Source: Lachnospiraceae bacterium (GTDB taxonomy: Bacteria; Bacillota; Clostridia; Lachnospirales; Lachnospiraceae). Taken from it: a stretch of DNA of 40,928 bases. Positions 16,136 to 24,688 of the stretch are shown here, one piece after another; position 1 is the stretch's first letter; the number at the start of each line of letters is the position of its first letter. The translations under genes were made by a program, and so were the position numbers. Location: NCBI GenBank assembly GCA_009774145.1, contig VSND01000039.1:1-40928 (forward strand). Direction: 5' to 3'. The notes beneath the pieces were generated by a model, which did not search any database, was not told the origin of the DNA, and worked only from the letters and a program-made list of their open reading frames with translations.

Positions 16136-16195
16136 TATGTAGATAACCTATATATAGATTATCTATATAATAGATCGATTATCTACATATGTCAA
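16136..16195 (-). promoter_or_regulatory. PadR operon promoter with embedded operator
   Basis: Minus-strand TTGACA (16195-16190), 17 bases, TATTAT (16172-16167). A perfect 11-base inverted repeat, TATGTAGATAA (16136-16146) and TTATCTACATA (16179-16189), embraces the -10 and start site. Additional TAGATTATCTA-like half sites lie between (about 16156-16166). This is a typical autoregulatory PadR layout; that PadR binds it is inferred. Confidence 0.72.
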
Positions 16196-16236
16196 GAGGA
16201 AATGAAAGTTTATTTTTTTGCAGGTGTAACAAATAA

Positions 16237-16269
16237 GCCCGCCCGGTCTGAAACCCAGACCGGACGGGC
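16237..16269 (-). terminator. Intrinsic terminator of the antiporter gene
   Basis: Arms GCCCGCCCGGTCTG (16237-16250) and CAGACCGGACGGGC (16256-16269), one mismatch, five-base loop. On the minus strand the hairpin is followed by TTATTTGTT. It lies about 70 bases beyond the antiporter stop codon. Confidence 0.75.
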
Positions 16270-16290
16270 CCGAAGGACATGGGATCCTTT

Positions 16291-16318
16291 TCAGACAGCC
16301 AGTACTTATGCTGTCTGA
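16291..16318. repeat. Second hairpin before the terminator
   Basis: TCAGACAGC (16291-16299) and GCTGTCTGA (16310-16318) pair perfectly around a ten-base loop, between the antiporter stop and its terminator. It may help protect the transcript end. Confidence 0.5.
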
Positions 16319-16336
16319 CAGAAACTGCCTTTTTCG

Positions 16337-17845
16337 TCACTCAGGAACTCTGTCTTTTTCTTTTTTATTCCATATAAAGATCACGAGAACCAGCGCCGCC
16401 ACCGCCAGCACCACAGCCAGCGGACTTCCGGTAAATCCTGCAAAGAGATATGCTGCAAAGGCGATGACGCCGTTGGTAACCGCATAGGGAAGCTGCGTCT
16501 TCACATGTCCCACCAGATCGCACTGTGCGCCGGTGGAGGACAGGATCGTTGTATCCGAGATCGGCGAACAGTGGTCTCCGAAGAGGCCGCCCGAGAGTAC
16601 CGCACCCACCGCGATTGCGTAGGGAATCGCAAATGCATGCGCCATGGGAATCGCCAGCGGCATCATGATGGCGAAGGTTCCCCAGGAACTTCCGGTGGAA
16701 AACGATACAAAAGTTCCGAACAGAAAGATGATGGCAGGAATCAGTACCGGTGAGAAATTGACGGTTTTCATGGCATTTACGATAAAGTCCGCAGTGCCAA
16801 GCCCGCTGATCATGCTCCCCAGAGACCACGCCAGCACCAGCGTCACCGCCACATCCGTCATTCCCTTCATACCGTTCACATAGATCTGGAAGGTCTTTTG
16901 AAACACCTGAACCTTATACATGCGGATCAGGAACATAAGGACCAGCGCTCCGAAGAAGTAGCCCATGGTGAGCGCCACACGGAACTCGTTGCCGTCCACC
17001 TTCTGAAAGGGGAAGCCAAGCGGTGCCAGCGTCGCAAAGAGTGTTACAAATACAACAAGGATGGGAAGCAGCACCATGGACGGACGGGCATTTTTCACCG
17101 AGTAGTCGCCCATATCCTCATCTTCCTCCTGTTCTTCCTCCTCCCCGTAATACGCCTCTCTTTCCGCCAGTTTCTCCGCTTTTCTCATCTGTGAGAAGTC
17201 CTTTCTGGTAAATGCCACCAGCGGAATCATGAGGATTGCCAGAATCGCGTAGATCTGGAACGGAATCGCCTCCACAAAGGTCGTATAATCCGACCGGGTT
17301 ACACCCAGATTCTGGAATTCCGCCTGGATCAGTCCCATGATATAAACGCCCCACCCGATAAACGGAACCAGAATCGCCACCGGGGAAGAAGTGGAATCCA
17401 GGATCCACGCCAGCTTCTCTCTGGAAATCTTCAGTTTATCAAAAAGCGGCCGGAATACCGGTCCCACCAGAAGCGGCGTACCAAGATCCGAAAAAAAGAT
17501 CAGGATACCGCCCGCCCATGCACACATCTGCGCCTTCAGCTTCGTATTGACAAAGCGGTAGACAAATTTGCTGAATGCCTGCGCTCCGCCGGATTTTTCC
17601 ATCAGTTTGATAAATCCGCCGATGAAGATGACCAGAACGATCACGCCTGCATTGTAGGAATCGGTCAGCTGCACAAAAAAATAATCACCGATCATGGATT
17701 TTACCGCCAGAAACGGATTGCCCGTGCAGAAGATCATCGTCCCCACAAATCCTCCGCAGAACAGGGACAGGATCACGTTCCTGCTCCTGATTGCCATCAC
17801 CACCGCAACGATCGGCGGCAGAAGGCTCAACCACCCATAATTCAT
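16337..17845 (-). CDS. NhaC family Na+/H+ antiporter-type transporter
   Basis: 502-residue membrane protein with about 11-12 hydrophobic segments and a charged cytoplasmic loop around residues 232-250 (YYGEEEEQEEDEDMGD). Hallmarks of the NhaC family: FCGGFVGTMIF near the N-terminus, FIGGFIKLMEKSGGAQAF, FSTGSSWGTFAIMMPLAIP and GGLFGDHCSPISDTTILSS. The family exchanges protons or sodium for cations or for amino/organic acids (NhaC, MleN and relatives), so the exact substrate is open. The start at 17845 (MNYGWL) has AAGGAG upstream, better than the frame's first ATG at 17887. It has its own promoter and terminator. Confidence 0.88.
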   Translation of the reverse strand: MNYGWLSLLPPIVAVVMAIRSRNVILSLFCGGFVGTMIFCTGNPFLAVKSMIGDYFFVQLTDSYNAGVIVLVIFIGGFIKLMEKSGGAQAFSKFVYRFVNTKLKAQMCAWAGGILIFFSDLGTPLLVGPVFRPLFDKLKISREKLAWILDSTSSPVAILVPFIGWGVYIMGLIQAEFQNLGVTRSDYTTFVEAIPFQIYAILAILMIPLVAFTRKDFSQMRKAEKLAEREAYYGEEEEQEEDEDMGDYSVKNARPSMVLLPILVVFVTLFATLAPLGFPFQKVDGNEFRVALTMGYFFGALVLMFLIRMYKVQVFQKTFQIYVNGMKGMTDVAVTLVLAWSLGSMISGLGTADFIVNAMKTVNFSPVLIPAIIFLFGTFVSFSTGSSWGTFAIMMPLAIPMAHAFAIPYAIAVGAVLSGGLFGDHCSPISDTTILSSTGAQCDLVGHVKTQLPYAVTNGVIAFAAYLFAGFTGSPLAVVLAVAALVLVIFIWNKKEKDRVPE

Positions 17846-17915
17846 AACATTTTCTCCTTCCGTATGCATATCATATTGAATATTCATCGTTCAGAATGTA
17901 TAAATATTCATTTTT

Positions 17916-17944
17916 ATTTTAACTTATGCAGGAAGGATTGTAAA
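17916..17944 (-). promoter_or_regulatory. Promoter of the NhaC-type gene
   Basis: Minus-strand TTTACA (17944-17939), 17 bases, TAAAAT (17921-17916), about 70 bases upstream of the start. It lies between the structured element at 18002-18211 and the gene. Confidence 0.6.
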
Positions 17945-18001
17945 TCCATTTCACAATTTTCTTTTTCCTCTCACGCACCGACTGTCACTCTTCAGAGGTC
18001 T

Positions 18002-18211
18002 GTCGGCGTTCAGCCCGTTATGGGCACATGCTCCTGAAAGTCCCATGGAAGGGCGCCGGTACTAAGGCGCGGTATTTTCGCGCCTTAGTACCGCTGCTGC
18101 CCTTCACTAAGCGCAAGCGGGATTTGCGATGAGGGGGGGGACCCACGCAGTGGGGAGAGTCCTGATCGCCTGTCTGGAAGGAGATGTGCCCATGACAGGC
18201 TCAACGCCGAC
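18002..18211 (-). ncRNA. Probable structured non-coding RNA, 210 nt, class not identified
   Basis: A nested, almost fully paired element in a 390-base gap with no credible ORF. Closing stem: 18002-18010 with 18203-18211 (9 bp), one mismatch, 18012-18015 with 18198-18201 (4 bp), a 5x5 internal loop, 18021-18029 with 18184-18192 (9 bp), then 18031-18034 with 18180-18183 (4 bp). Inside: a 15-bp perfect hairpin (18057-18071 with 18079-18093, 7-base loop) extended by 18048-18054 with 18099-18105, plus small hairpins at about 18107-18128 and 18140-18155. A 7-base complementarity (18168-18174 with 18194-18200) would form a pseudoknot or alternative fold. Strand is uncertain; minus is preferred because the loops become A-rich. 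Size and host would fit the clostridial raiA-motif RNA, but I could not confirm this. Confidence 0.62.
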
Positions 18212-18235
18212 GTAAACGAGGGACGCTGCCGCAGA

Positions 18236-18955
18236 TCAGCGCACACTGACTGTACGCAGGACAAAACAGTCCGCCCTGTGACGCGACCGGGAATACTCAA
18301 AGATTCTGCCGTCATCCAGATATGCCGTCTGCTCCACCTCCAGGATCGGTATCTCCTCCTGTCCGATCTGCAGCCATTCCCGCTCCTGACCGGTGGGCAT
18401 ATCGGCTCTGGCAATCCGGTGGGCGCTCTTGATCTTCAGCTTCAGCTGCTGTTCAATATATTCATAGACGGAATTTTTCACCACTTCCTCCGTAATTCCC
18501 GTGATAAAATCCGTCGGCATATACATATATTCCACCACATGCGGCTTTCCCTCTACAAAACGGGTTCTGCATATATAGCACACAAAGGCCGTTTCCGGCA
18601 CCTGAAGCTTTTCTGCCACATATTTCGGCGCCCGCAGAAGAGAGAATTCATTTACCACAGACTCCACCTTTTTTCCGCGCATATCACTGGTGAAGCCTCC
18701 AAACTGCTGAGATCTTGCAAATTCTTCTGAATCTGACCGTTCTCCCGCGATGGCCTTCACATAGGTCCCCGCACCCCGCCGCCTTGTGATCAGGCCCCGG
18801 TATACCAGAAGATCCAGCGCCTCCCGGATCGTGATTCTGGAAGCATCGTACTGCCTGCACAGTTCCATCTCCTGCGGAAGCTTCTCATCCGCATGATATA
18901 CGCCGGACTGGATCTTGTTCTGAATATCTTCTGCAATACTCTCATATTTAAACAT
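18236..18955 (-). CDS. GntR family regulator, HutC/UTRA type
   Basis: 239 residues. Residues 1-70 are the GntR winged helix (YESIAEDIQNKIQSGVYHADEKLP, CRQYDASRITIREALDLLVYRGLI, RRRGAGTYV). The remainder is a UTRA effector domain, with VAEKLQVPETAFVCYICRTRFVEGKPHVVEYMYMP and the C-terminal YLDDGRIFEYSRSRHRADCF. UTRA proteins bind small metabolites (sugars, amino acids, phosphonates). The gene is divergent from the NitT/TauT-like importer, which is the likely target besides itself. The ribosome-binding site is weak. Confidence 0.88.
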   Translation of the reverse strand: MFKYESIAEDIQNKIQSGVYHADEKLPQEMELCRQYDASRITIREALDLLVYRGLITRRRGAGTYVKAIAGERSDSEEFARSQQFGGFTSDMRGKKVESVVNEFSLLRAPKYVAEKLQVPETAFVCYICRTRFVEGKPHVVEYMYMPTDFITGITEEVVKNSVYEYIEQQLKLKIKSAHRIARADMPTGQEREWLQIGQEEIPILEVEQTAYLDDGRIFEYSRSRHRADCFVLRTVSVR

Positions 18956-18966
18956 CGTGTCATCTG

Positions 18967-19027
18967 CCTTTCATTTGTTATGGTTTTATCCTTTCATTGT
19001 TATATCATTCCTGCCGGTGAAAGTCAA
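18967..19027 (-). promoter_or_regulatory. gntR promoter followed by a direct repeat (candidate operator)
   Basis: Minus-strand TTGACT (19027-19022), 17 bases, TATAAC (19004-18999). Two copies of ATAACAATGAAAGG (one with an extra A) lie at 19003-18990 and 18981-18967, period about 23 bases, from the -10 into the leader. This placement fits autoregulation by the GntR protein or another repressor. Confidence 0.55.
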
Positions 19028-19137
19028 AGAAAAGTAAACCAGGACGATGACGCCATGGTATTTTACGGAATACGGCTTTTCATTTTTACCCTTTTATGCT
19101 ATTGTAGTAGAAGTGAAATCAAAACAGGAGGAAACCA

Positions 19138-20142
19138 ATGAAAAAAGTAAATAAAAGACTGCTGCCCGTGATCCTGGCCGCCGTCCTGAGTGCGTCAGCC
19201 GTCCTGGCAGGCTGCTCAAAACAGGAGGCGGCAGATGACGTTACCATCCGGGTCGGTTCTCTGAAAGGACCGACCTCCATGGGGCTGGTAGAATTGATGG
19301 ACCGGGCCGAAAAAGGAGAAGCCGGAGCCGCTTATGAATTCACCATGGCAGTGACTGCCGATGAGATCAATGCCGCCTTTCTCAAAGGCGATCTGGATAT
19401 TGTCCTGATTCCCGCCAATGTGGCAGGCGTTCTGTATAACAAAACCGACGGGCAGGCAGCCGTCATCGACCTTAATACGCTGGGCGTCCTTTACCTGCTG
19501 GAAGCCGGTGAGACGATCCGGTCGGCCGCCGATCTGGAAGGGCGTACCATCTACCTGCCCGGAAAAGGAACCACACCGGATTACGCACTTCAGTATATTC
19601 TTGCACAAAACGGCCTGACAACAGAGGATGTGAATCTCCAGTACAAATCCGAGGCCGCCGAAGTCATCTCCGTACTTGCGGAAGAACCGGAGGCCCTTGG
19701 ACTTCTGCCCCAGCCCGCCGTAACGACTGCCTGTATGCAGAACGGGAATCTGCGCATCGCTCTTGACCTGACAGAAGAATGGGATAAGGTAAGCACAGAC
19801 AGCAGCCTGGTTACAGGCGTCACCCTTGTCCGTCGGGAATTTCTGGAGCAGAACGAAGCTGCTGTACAGGCATTTTTGTCTGCACATGCGGAATCCGCAG
19901 ACTTTACCAATACCAGTGTGGAACAGGCCGCCGAGATGGCAGCCGCTCTGGAAATAGTTCCAAAAGCGTCCATTGCGGCGCAGGCAATCCCCTACTGCAA
20001 TATCACCTTCATAACCGGAACGGACATGCAGACCGCCCTGTCCGGTTATTTAAATGTCCTTGCCGGACAGAATCCGGAAGCTGTAGGCGGCGCCCTGCCG
20101 GCAGACGATTTTTACTATCTGCCAGATCCTGCTGAACAGTAA
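19138..20142 (+). CDS. NitT/TauT-type ABC transporter substrate-binding lipoprotein
   Basis: 334 residues with a lipoprotein signal peptide ending in VLAGC (Cys26). The mature part has the layout of the NMT1/THI5/TauA-like periplasmic-binding type 2 group: IRVGSLKGPTSMGLVELMDRAE, AAFLKGDLDIVLIPANVAGVLYNK, LYLLEAGETIRSAADLEGRTIYLPGKGTTPDY and VLAEEPEALGLLPQPAV. It lacks features that fix the ligand. AGGAGG precedes the start. It begins a three-gene importer; no adjacent enzyme gene reveals the substrate, and the divergent UTRA regulator may sense it. Confidence 0.85.
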   Translation: MKKVNKRLLPVILAAVLSASAVLAGCSKQEAADDVTIRVGSLKGPTSMGLVELMDRAEKGEAGAAYEFTMAVTADEINAAFLKGDLDIVLIPANVAGVLYNKTDGQAAVIDLNTLGVLYLLEAGETIRSAADLEGRTIYLPGKGTTPDYALQYILAQNGLTTEDVNLQYKSEAAEVISVLAEEPEALGLLPQPAVTTACMQNGNLRIALDLTEEWDKVSTDSSLVTGVTLVRREFLEQNEAAVQAFLSAHAESADFTNTSVEQAAEMAAALEIVPKASIAAQAIPYCNITFITGTDMQTALSGYLNVLAGQNPEAVGGALPADDFYYLPDPAEQ

Positions 20143-20175
20143 GCAGAAATCCTGACAAAGGAGCCGGATGATTTT

Positions 20176-20922
20176 ATGCAAACTTTATTAAGACGAACGG
20201 GCATCGTCCTGTTCTGGCTGCTCCTGTGGCAGTCTGCCGCCTGGCTTCTTTGCCGTCCGGTCTTTCTGGTCGGTCCCTGGGAGACTCTGCTGGCGCTGAT
20301 ACGGCTCACAGGGCAGCCGGCTTTCTGGCAGGCCGTATGCTCCTCCCTCGGAAGAATCGGAACCGGATTCATACTGGCGTTTCTGCTCGGAATCCTGTGC
20401 GGCGGCGCCGCACAGGTCCGGCCTCTCTTTGGAGAAGTGCTTTCCCCTGTCGTCACGCTGATCAAGACCATACCGGTAGCATCTTTTGTCATTCTGGCGC
20501 TGCTCTGGACCGGCGCTGAGCATCTGGCGTCTGTGATCTCTTTTCTGGTCGTATTTCCGATGATTTACCTGAACACACGCGCCGGACTGGAGTCTGCCGA
20601 TGTCCGTCTGCTGGAGATGGCACAGGTCTTCCATGTCCGTCCGCTGCCGAAGATCTGGCATATCTACCGCCCGGCACTGGCTCCCTTTCTTCTGAACGCC
20701 TGCAGGATTGCACTGGGGATGTGCTGGAAATCCGGCGTGGCTGCGGAAGTCATCGGCACTCCGGACCATTCCATCGGCGAGAAGCTGTATATGGCAAAAA
20801 TCTTCTTCAGTACCGATGAACTTTTTGCCTGGACCGCCATGGTAATCCTGCTAAGCTTTCTGTTCGAGAAGCTGATCCTGCAGTTTCTTTGCTTCCTGCT
20901 TGAAGACCGTCCCGGTGTATAG
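20176..20922 (+). CDS. NitT/TauT-type ABC transporter permease
   Basis: 248-residue membrane protein with six or so hydrophobic segments. The cytoplasmic EAA-type loop that contacts the ATPase is visible as LEMAQVFHVRPLPKIWHIYRPALAPFLLNACRIALGMCWKSGVAAEVIG, with the conserved Gly and Pro in place. TLIKTIPVASFVILALLW and FLVVFPMIYLNTRAGL are typical of the TauC/SsuC class. AAAGGAG lies upstream of the ATG. It is 33 bases after the binding protein. Confidence 0.88.
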   Translation: MQTLLRRTGIVLFWLLLWQSAAWLLCRPVFLVGPWETLLALIRLTGQPAFWQAVCSSLGRIGTGFILAFLLGILCGGAAQVRPLFGEVLSPVVTLIKTIPVASFVILALLWTGAEHLASVISFLVVFPMIYLNTRAGLESADVRLLEMAQVFHVRPLPKIWHIYRPALAPFLLNACRIALGMCWKSGVAAEVIGTPDHSIGEKLYMAKIFFSTDELFAWTAMVILLSFLFEKLILQFLCFLLEDRPGV

Positions 20923-21061
20923 CGGAATGCGTATCATGTTCTTTTTTTATATGCCGTAAGCATTGCTTACAGGGGAAATCCGTGCCGTTTTCGTGCATGC
21001 CGTTTCCATAACCCGCCCGTACACGCTGACAGATACCGACAAGTAAGGAGGACCCGAGCCT

Positions 21062-21661
21062 GTGCCGCTTCATATCCGTCATCTGAGTAAATCCTATCAT
21101 CGCATCCCCGTCTTTCAGAATGTCAGTCTGACGCTGGAGGATGGCGGCGTATACTGTCTCATGGCTCCTTCCGGTTGCGGAAAGACCACCCTTTTGCGTA
21201 TTCTGATGGGGCTGGAGGCGCCGGATGCCGGCTCTGTGGAGGGGCTGAAGAACCGGCAGATATCCGCCGTCTTTCAGGAAGACCGGCTCTGTCCGCATCT
21301 GAATGCCGCCGGAAACATCCGGCTCGTGAATCCTGCCTGCTCAGACGCAGAGCTTACGCAGGAGCTTCTCACTTTGCTGCCTGCCGACAGTCTGACCAGA
21401 CCGGTATCTTCCTTCAGCGGAGGCATGCGCCGGAGAGTCAGCCTGTTAAGAGCCATGCTGGCCAAAGGAGAGATTCTGCTGTTCGATGAACCCTTCAACG
21501 GCCTGGACGAACAGAACCGGCAGGATGCCATCAACTATGTCCGGAAAAAGAGGAATAACCGGACGCTTCTGTTCACCACCCATCATATGGAAGAAGCCCG
21601 TGCCCTGAAAGCCTCCTGTTTTGGCTGGGACAAAAATGCCCTGAGCTGGCACAGTCTCTGA
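21062..21661 (+). CDS. NitT/TauT-type ABC transporter ATP-binding protein
   Basis: ATPase of the importer, 199 residues. It is complete but short for the class (usually 240-260). Walker A is APSGCGKTTLLRIL, Q-loop FQEDRLCPHL, signature FSGGMRRRVSLLRAML, Walker B ILLFDEPFNGLDE and switch His in FTTHHMEEA. The start is GTG, with AAGGAGG nine bases upstream. The C-terminal tail after the switch is trimmed, so there is no extra regulatory domain. A 139-base gap separates it from the permease. Confidence 0.88.
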   Translation: MPLHIRHLSKSYHRIPVFQNVSLTLEDGGVYCLMAPSGCGKTTLLRILMGLEAPDAGSVEGLKNRQISAVFQEDRLCPHLNAAGNIRLVNPACSDAELTQELLTLLPADSLTRPVSSFSGGMRRRVSLLRAMLAKGEILLFDEPFNGLDEQNRQDAINYVRKKRNNRTLLFTTHHMEEARALKASCFGWDKNALSWHSL

Positions 21662-21715
21662 TTTTCAGCCGCCGCCATGACGTCCGCTGCATCAAAGTTC
21701 CCGCACCGGACCGTT

Positions 21716-23923
21716 TTACATCATCGTATCGTCCCGCAAAGCCTCTGACAGATTCATGTTCACGATCTTTTTACCGCCCAGACAGTAAGCAAGGGCAACT
21801 CCGCCCAGTACCGCCAGCGCAAAGAGCAGAATCGGCAGCACCGGCGCTCTTACAAGAAATTCCGCCGGAGCCAGACAGCTTGCCTTTATCATCAGTCCCA
21901 TAAAAACCAGGGTGAAAAGCAGCGTCGTCAGAAGCGGCCGTCCGGCGATGACCAGCGCCTCTATACAGAAGATCTTTTTCATGCCCTCCGGCGTCAGTCC
22001 TACCGACAGATAGCGGGCAAATTCCCGTTTCCGCTGCCGCAGAAAGCCAAGTGTATTGGAAAATACACTGGCGATGCCGATGGCGGCCAGCAGGACGCAG
22101 AAACTCCCGGTCACCAGCTCATATCCCTGTATCATCTGATCATTGATCATCTTTTCCCGAATCCGGTTCTCGCTCTCCAGCTCATATACGCTGCCCACAA
22201 GCTCTGCTGCTTCTTTTTCCAGCGCATCCAGCCTGGAAAGGCCGGCTCCTTCTTCTGCAAGAATCCGGATGCAGACCGTCTGTCCGCTGTCCAGGCTGTT
22301 GAGCTCTCCTTCAACCTCCCGCCAAAGGGACAAAGGCAGAATCTGTACCAGTCCATAGTCTGCATATTCTTCCCGAAGCAGCGGACATTCCTGCGTATAA
22401 GCCAGCACCGGAACCTCCACCGGAACGGTTTCCTGTCCGAAAGCCTTTAATCTCATCTTTTCTTCTGACGCACGAATATAAGGAACATATTCCCGATAAC
22501 GAAAATTGCTGTGGATGCTGTCCCAGATCCGGTTTACCACAATGACGCCGGAAAGCCCGGGCTGCACGCCCGCCTGTTCGCAGTATGCCAGAAAGCCTGC
22601 GTCATCCAGAATCACCACCGGCGCTTTCACTTCATAACCATCTTCCAGAGCCGATACCGACGTTCCTGCCAGCCGGGGAAGCCCGCCCAGAGCCTCCACT
22701 TCTTCACTTACGGCCCCTTTCGGAACCATGCACGCCGCCTCCTTCTTCTGGTATATGACGCTGCTGCGTGCGCCCGGCAGTTCCTGTGCCTGCTCCAGAA
22801 GAGAAAAATCTGACAGCTCCGTATCCTCTATAGTAACCATTACATCCCATGCATCCTGATATCTTGCAAAATACGTATAATCCGTGCTGATCCCCGACAG
22901 GGTGAACATACACTGCATCAGAGTAAACCCGAGAAAAGACAGCGTCAGAGAAAAGGAAGAAACGCGCAGTGCTTTTTTCTGTGCCCTTAATGCATTTCCT
23001 GCCAGTTCCCCCTCCATGCCAAAAAACGCCGTCAAAATCCGGGAAGCTTTTTTCTTATTCAAATGCAGCTCTTCGGTCTGCCGGATGGCTTCCAGCGGAG
23101 TCTTTCTGCTCAGCTTCCATGCCGGAAGCCATGCCGACAGAATCACCGTGAACATGGAGGCTCCGAGCGTCAGAACCAGCACCAGAGGATGATACTGAAA
23201 GCTCGCCTCCCTTCCGCCTGCAATCTGTTCTGTCAACCGGTTCATGGCCTTCAGTACCCCAAAGCACAGGCAGATACCGCATAAGATGCCGGCAGATACC
23301 GGCGCCAGAGAGAGGCCGACCGCTTCCTGCAGGAGGCATACACGGATCTGTCCCGGAGTAGCTCCGATGCTGGAAAAAATCCCGAACTGACGGACCCGGC
23401 TGTCCATGGATACCGCAAAGGAATGACAGATGATCAATACCATGGAGCCGCACACCAGCAGAACGATGAACAGATAGAGCGGCATCATCATCCTTGGCAT
23501 CTCATCTCCCGGAATCCGGATGAAATACATGGACAGAAGCTGGTAATGATACTCCGCCGCATCCTCCGGAAGCCCCGTAAGCTCCAGAATCTCCGTCATA
23601 TGCCGGACGATCTTTGACGCATGGGAAAACCGGAGATCCACCACCACATCCGCTCCTTCTGACAGCTCCTGATTGACCGTCGCCTGTTCTACCTCTGCAT
23701 GGTTCCGGATCATCTTAAGCTCCTCTTCGCCGATCTCGCCCGTGATCCGCCCCTGCCAGTCTCCCTCTTCCAAAACAATCCCGTTGATTTCGTCCAGCCA
23801 GAAGTCATAGAACAGACAGCACAGAAAAGACAGAAACAGAGCAGCAATAAAAGAAGCGACCCGGATGGACATGCCGGAAGCTCTGTTGTTTTTTATACAG
23901 CTCCTTGAATAATCCCTCCACAT
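21716..23923 (-). CDS. FtsX-family ABC transporter permease (two-domain)
   Basis: 735-residue membrane protein with two FtsX/MacB-like domains. An N-terminal membrane segment (about 20-40) is followed by an extracytoplasmic domain, three segments (LYLFIVLLVCGSMVLIICHSF onward), a further segment near 290, a second large extracytoplasmic domain (about 310-590) and three C-terminal segments. RQFGIFSSIGATPGQIR and KREFARYLSVGLTPEGMKK are the paired cytoplasmic coupling motifs of FtsX domains. The start at 23923 has GGAGG seven bases upstream and is two bases past the ATPase stop. With the RR-HK pair upstream it forms a sensor-transporter module of the kind often tied to peptide-antibiotic response; the substrate is unknown. 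Confidence 0.85.
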   Translation of the reverse strand: MWRDYSRSCIKNNRASGMSIRVASFIAALFLSFLCCLFYDFWLDEINGIVLEEGDWQGRITGEIGEEELKMIRNHAEVEQATVNQELSEGADVVVDLRFSHASKIVRHMTEILELTGLPEDAAEYHYQLLSMYFIRIPGDEMPRMMMPLYLFIVLLVCGSMVLIICHSFAVSMDSRVRQFGIFSSIGATPGQIRVCLLQEAVGLSLAPVSAGILCGICLCFGVLKAMNRLTEQIAGGREASFQYHPLVLVLTLGASMFTVILSAWLPAWKLSRKTPLEAIRQTEELHLNKKKASRILTAFFGMEGELAGNALRAQKKALRVSSFSLTLSFLGFTLMQCMFTLSGISTDYTYFARYQDAWDVMVTIEDTELSDFSLLEQAQELPGARSSVIYQKKEAACMVPKGAVSEEVEALGGLPRLAGTSVSALEDGYEVKAPVVILDDAGFLAYCEQAGVQPGLSGVIVVNRIWDSIHSNFRYREYVPYIRASEEKMRLKAFGQETVPVEVPVLAYTQECPLLREEYADYGLVQILPLSLWREVEGELNSLDSGQTVCIRILAEEGAGLSRLDALEKEAAELVGSVYELESENRIREKMINDQMIQGYELVTGSFCVLLAAIGIASVFSNTLGFLRQRKREFARYLSVGLTPEGMKKIFCIEALVIAGRPLLTTLLFTLVFMGLMIKASCLAPAEFLVRAPVLPILLFALAVLGGVALAYCLGGKKIVNMNLSEALRDDTMM

Positions 23924-23927
23924 ACCG

Positions 23928-24608
23928 CTACCTCCGTACCTGATCGCCGATGATCCGGCCATCTTCCAGCGTGATGATCCGGTCCGCCTCCAGCGCCGCC
24001 CGCTCGTCATGGGTGATCAGAAGAATCGTCTGTTTCAGATTCCGGTTGGTCAGCTTCAGAAGATCCATAATCTCTTTGGAACGTTTCTGATCCAGATTTC
24101 CGGTAGGCTCGTCCGCCAGAAGCAGAGCCGGACGGTAGATCAGAGACCTTGCAATGGCCGCCCGCTGCTGCTGGCCGCCGGATAACTGATTCGGCAGGGA
24201 TTCCAGCCTGTCTGCAATCCCCAGCGCCTGCACCACCTGTTCAAAATATTCCGGATCCGGCTGCTTTTTATCCAGCAGAAGGGGCATCAGAATATTTTTC
24301 CGGATGGTCAGTGTGGGAATCAGATTGTAAAACTGATAGACCAGCCCCACTTTCCGTCTGCGGAAGATCGCCGCCTGGGTCCGGTTCAGAGCGGACAGAC
24401 TGGTCCCCTCGATGATGACTTTCCCCTCCGTCGGCTGATCCACGCTGCCCAGAATGTGGAGCAGTGTGGATTTTCCGGAACCGGAAGCTCCGACAATGGA
24501 TACAAATTCACCTTTTTCTACGGTCAGATCAATATGATCCAGAGCCACAACCTGATTTTCTCCGGTACCGTATACCTTTGTTACACCGGTACATGTTAAA
24601 ATTTCCAT
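23928..24608 (-). CDS. ABC transporter ATP-binding protein (MacB/LolD/BceA class)
   Basis: 226-residue ATPase partner of the FtsX permease. Walker A GASGSGKSTLLHILG, Q-loop VYQFYNLIPTLT, signature LSGGQQQRAAIARSLI, Walker B LLLADEPTGNLDQ and switch LLITHDERAAL. The QFYNLIPTLT and DEPTGNLD motifs place it in the MacB/LolD-like exporter class. AAGGAG precedes the ATG. A 104-base gap with a predicted promoter and regulator site separates it from the kinase gene. Confidence 0.92.
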   Translation of the reverse strand: MEILTCTGVTKVYGTGENQVVALDHIDLTVEKGEFVSIVGASGSGKSTLLHILGSVDQPTEGKVIIEGTSLSALNRTQAAIFRRRKVGLVYQFYNLIPTLTIRKNILMPLLLDKKQPDPEYFEQVVQALGIADRLESLPNQLSGGQQQRAAIARSLIYRPALLLADEPTGNLDQKRSKEIMDLLKLTNRNLKQTILLITHDERAALEADRIITLEDGRIIGDQVRR

Positions 24609-24688
24609 AGCGCTCTCCTTTTTTGAATACTGTGAAAGTTCCCATACCAGGGAATCTCCATATCCCTGCGGAATCTTTCCATAAATCC

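Noticed and set aside
17888..18235. SRP RNA, RNase P RNA or tmRNA as identity of the structured element
   Set aside because: Their hallmark conserved strings were looked for on both strands and not seen; the fold is a single long closed stem with inner hairpins.
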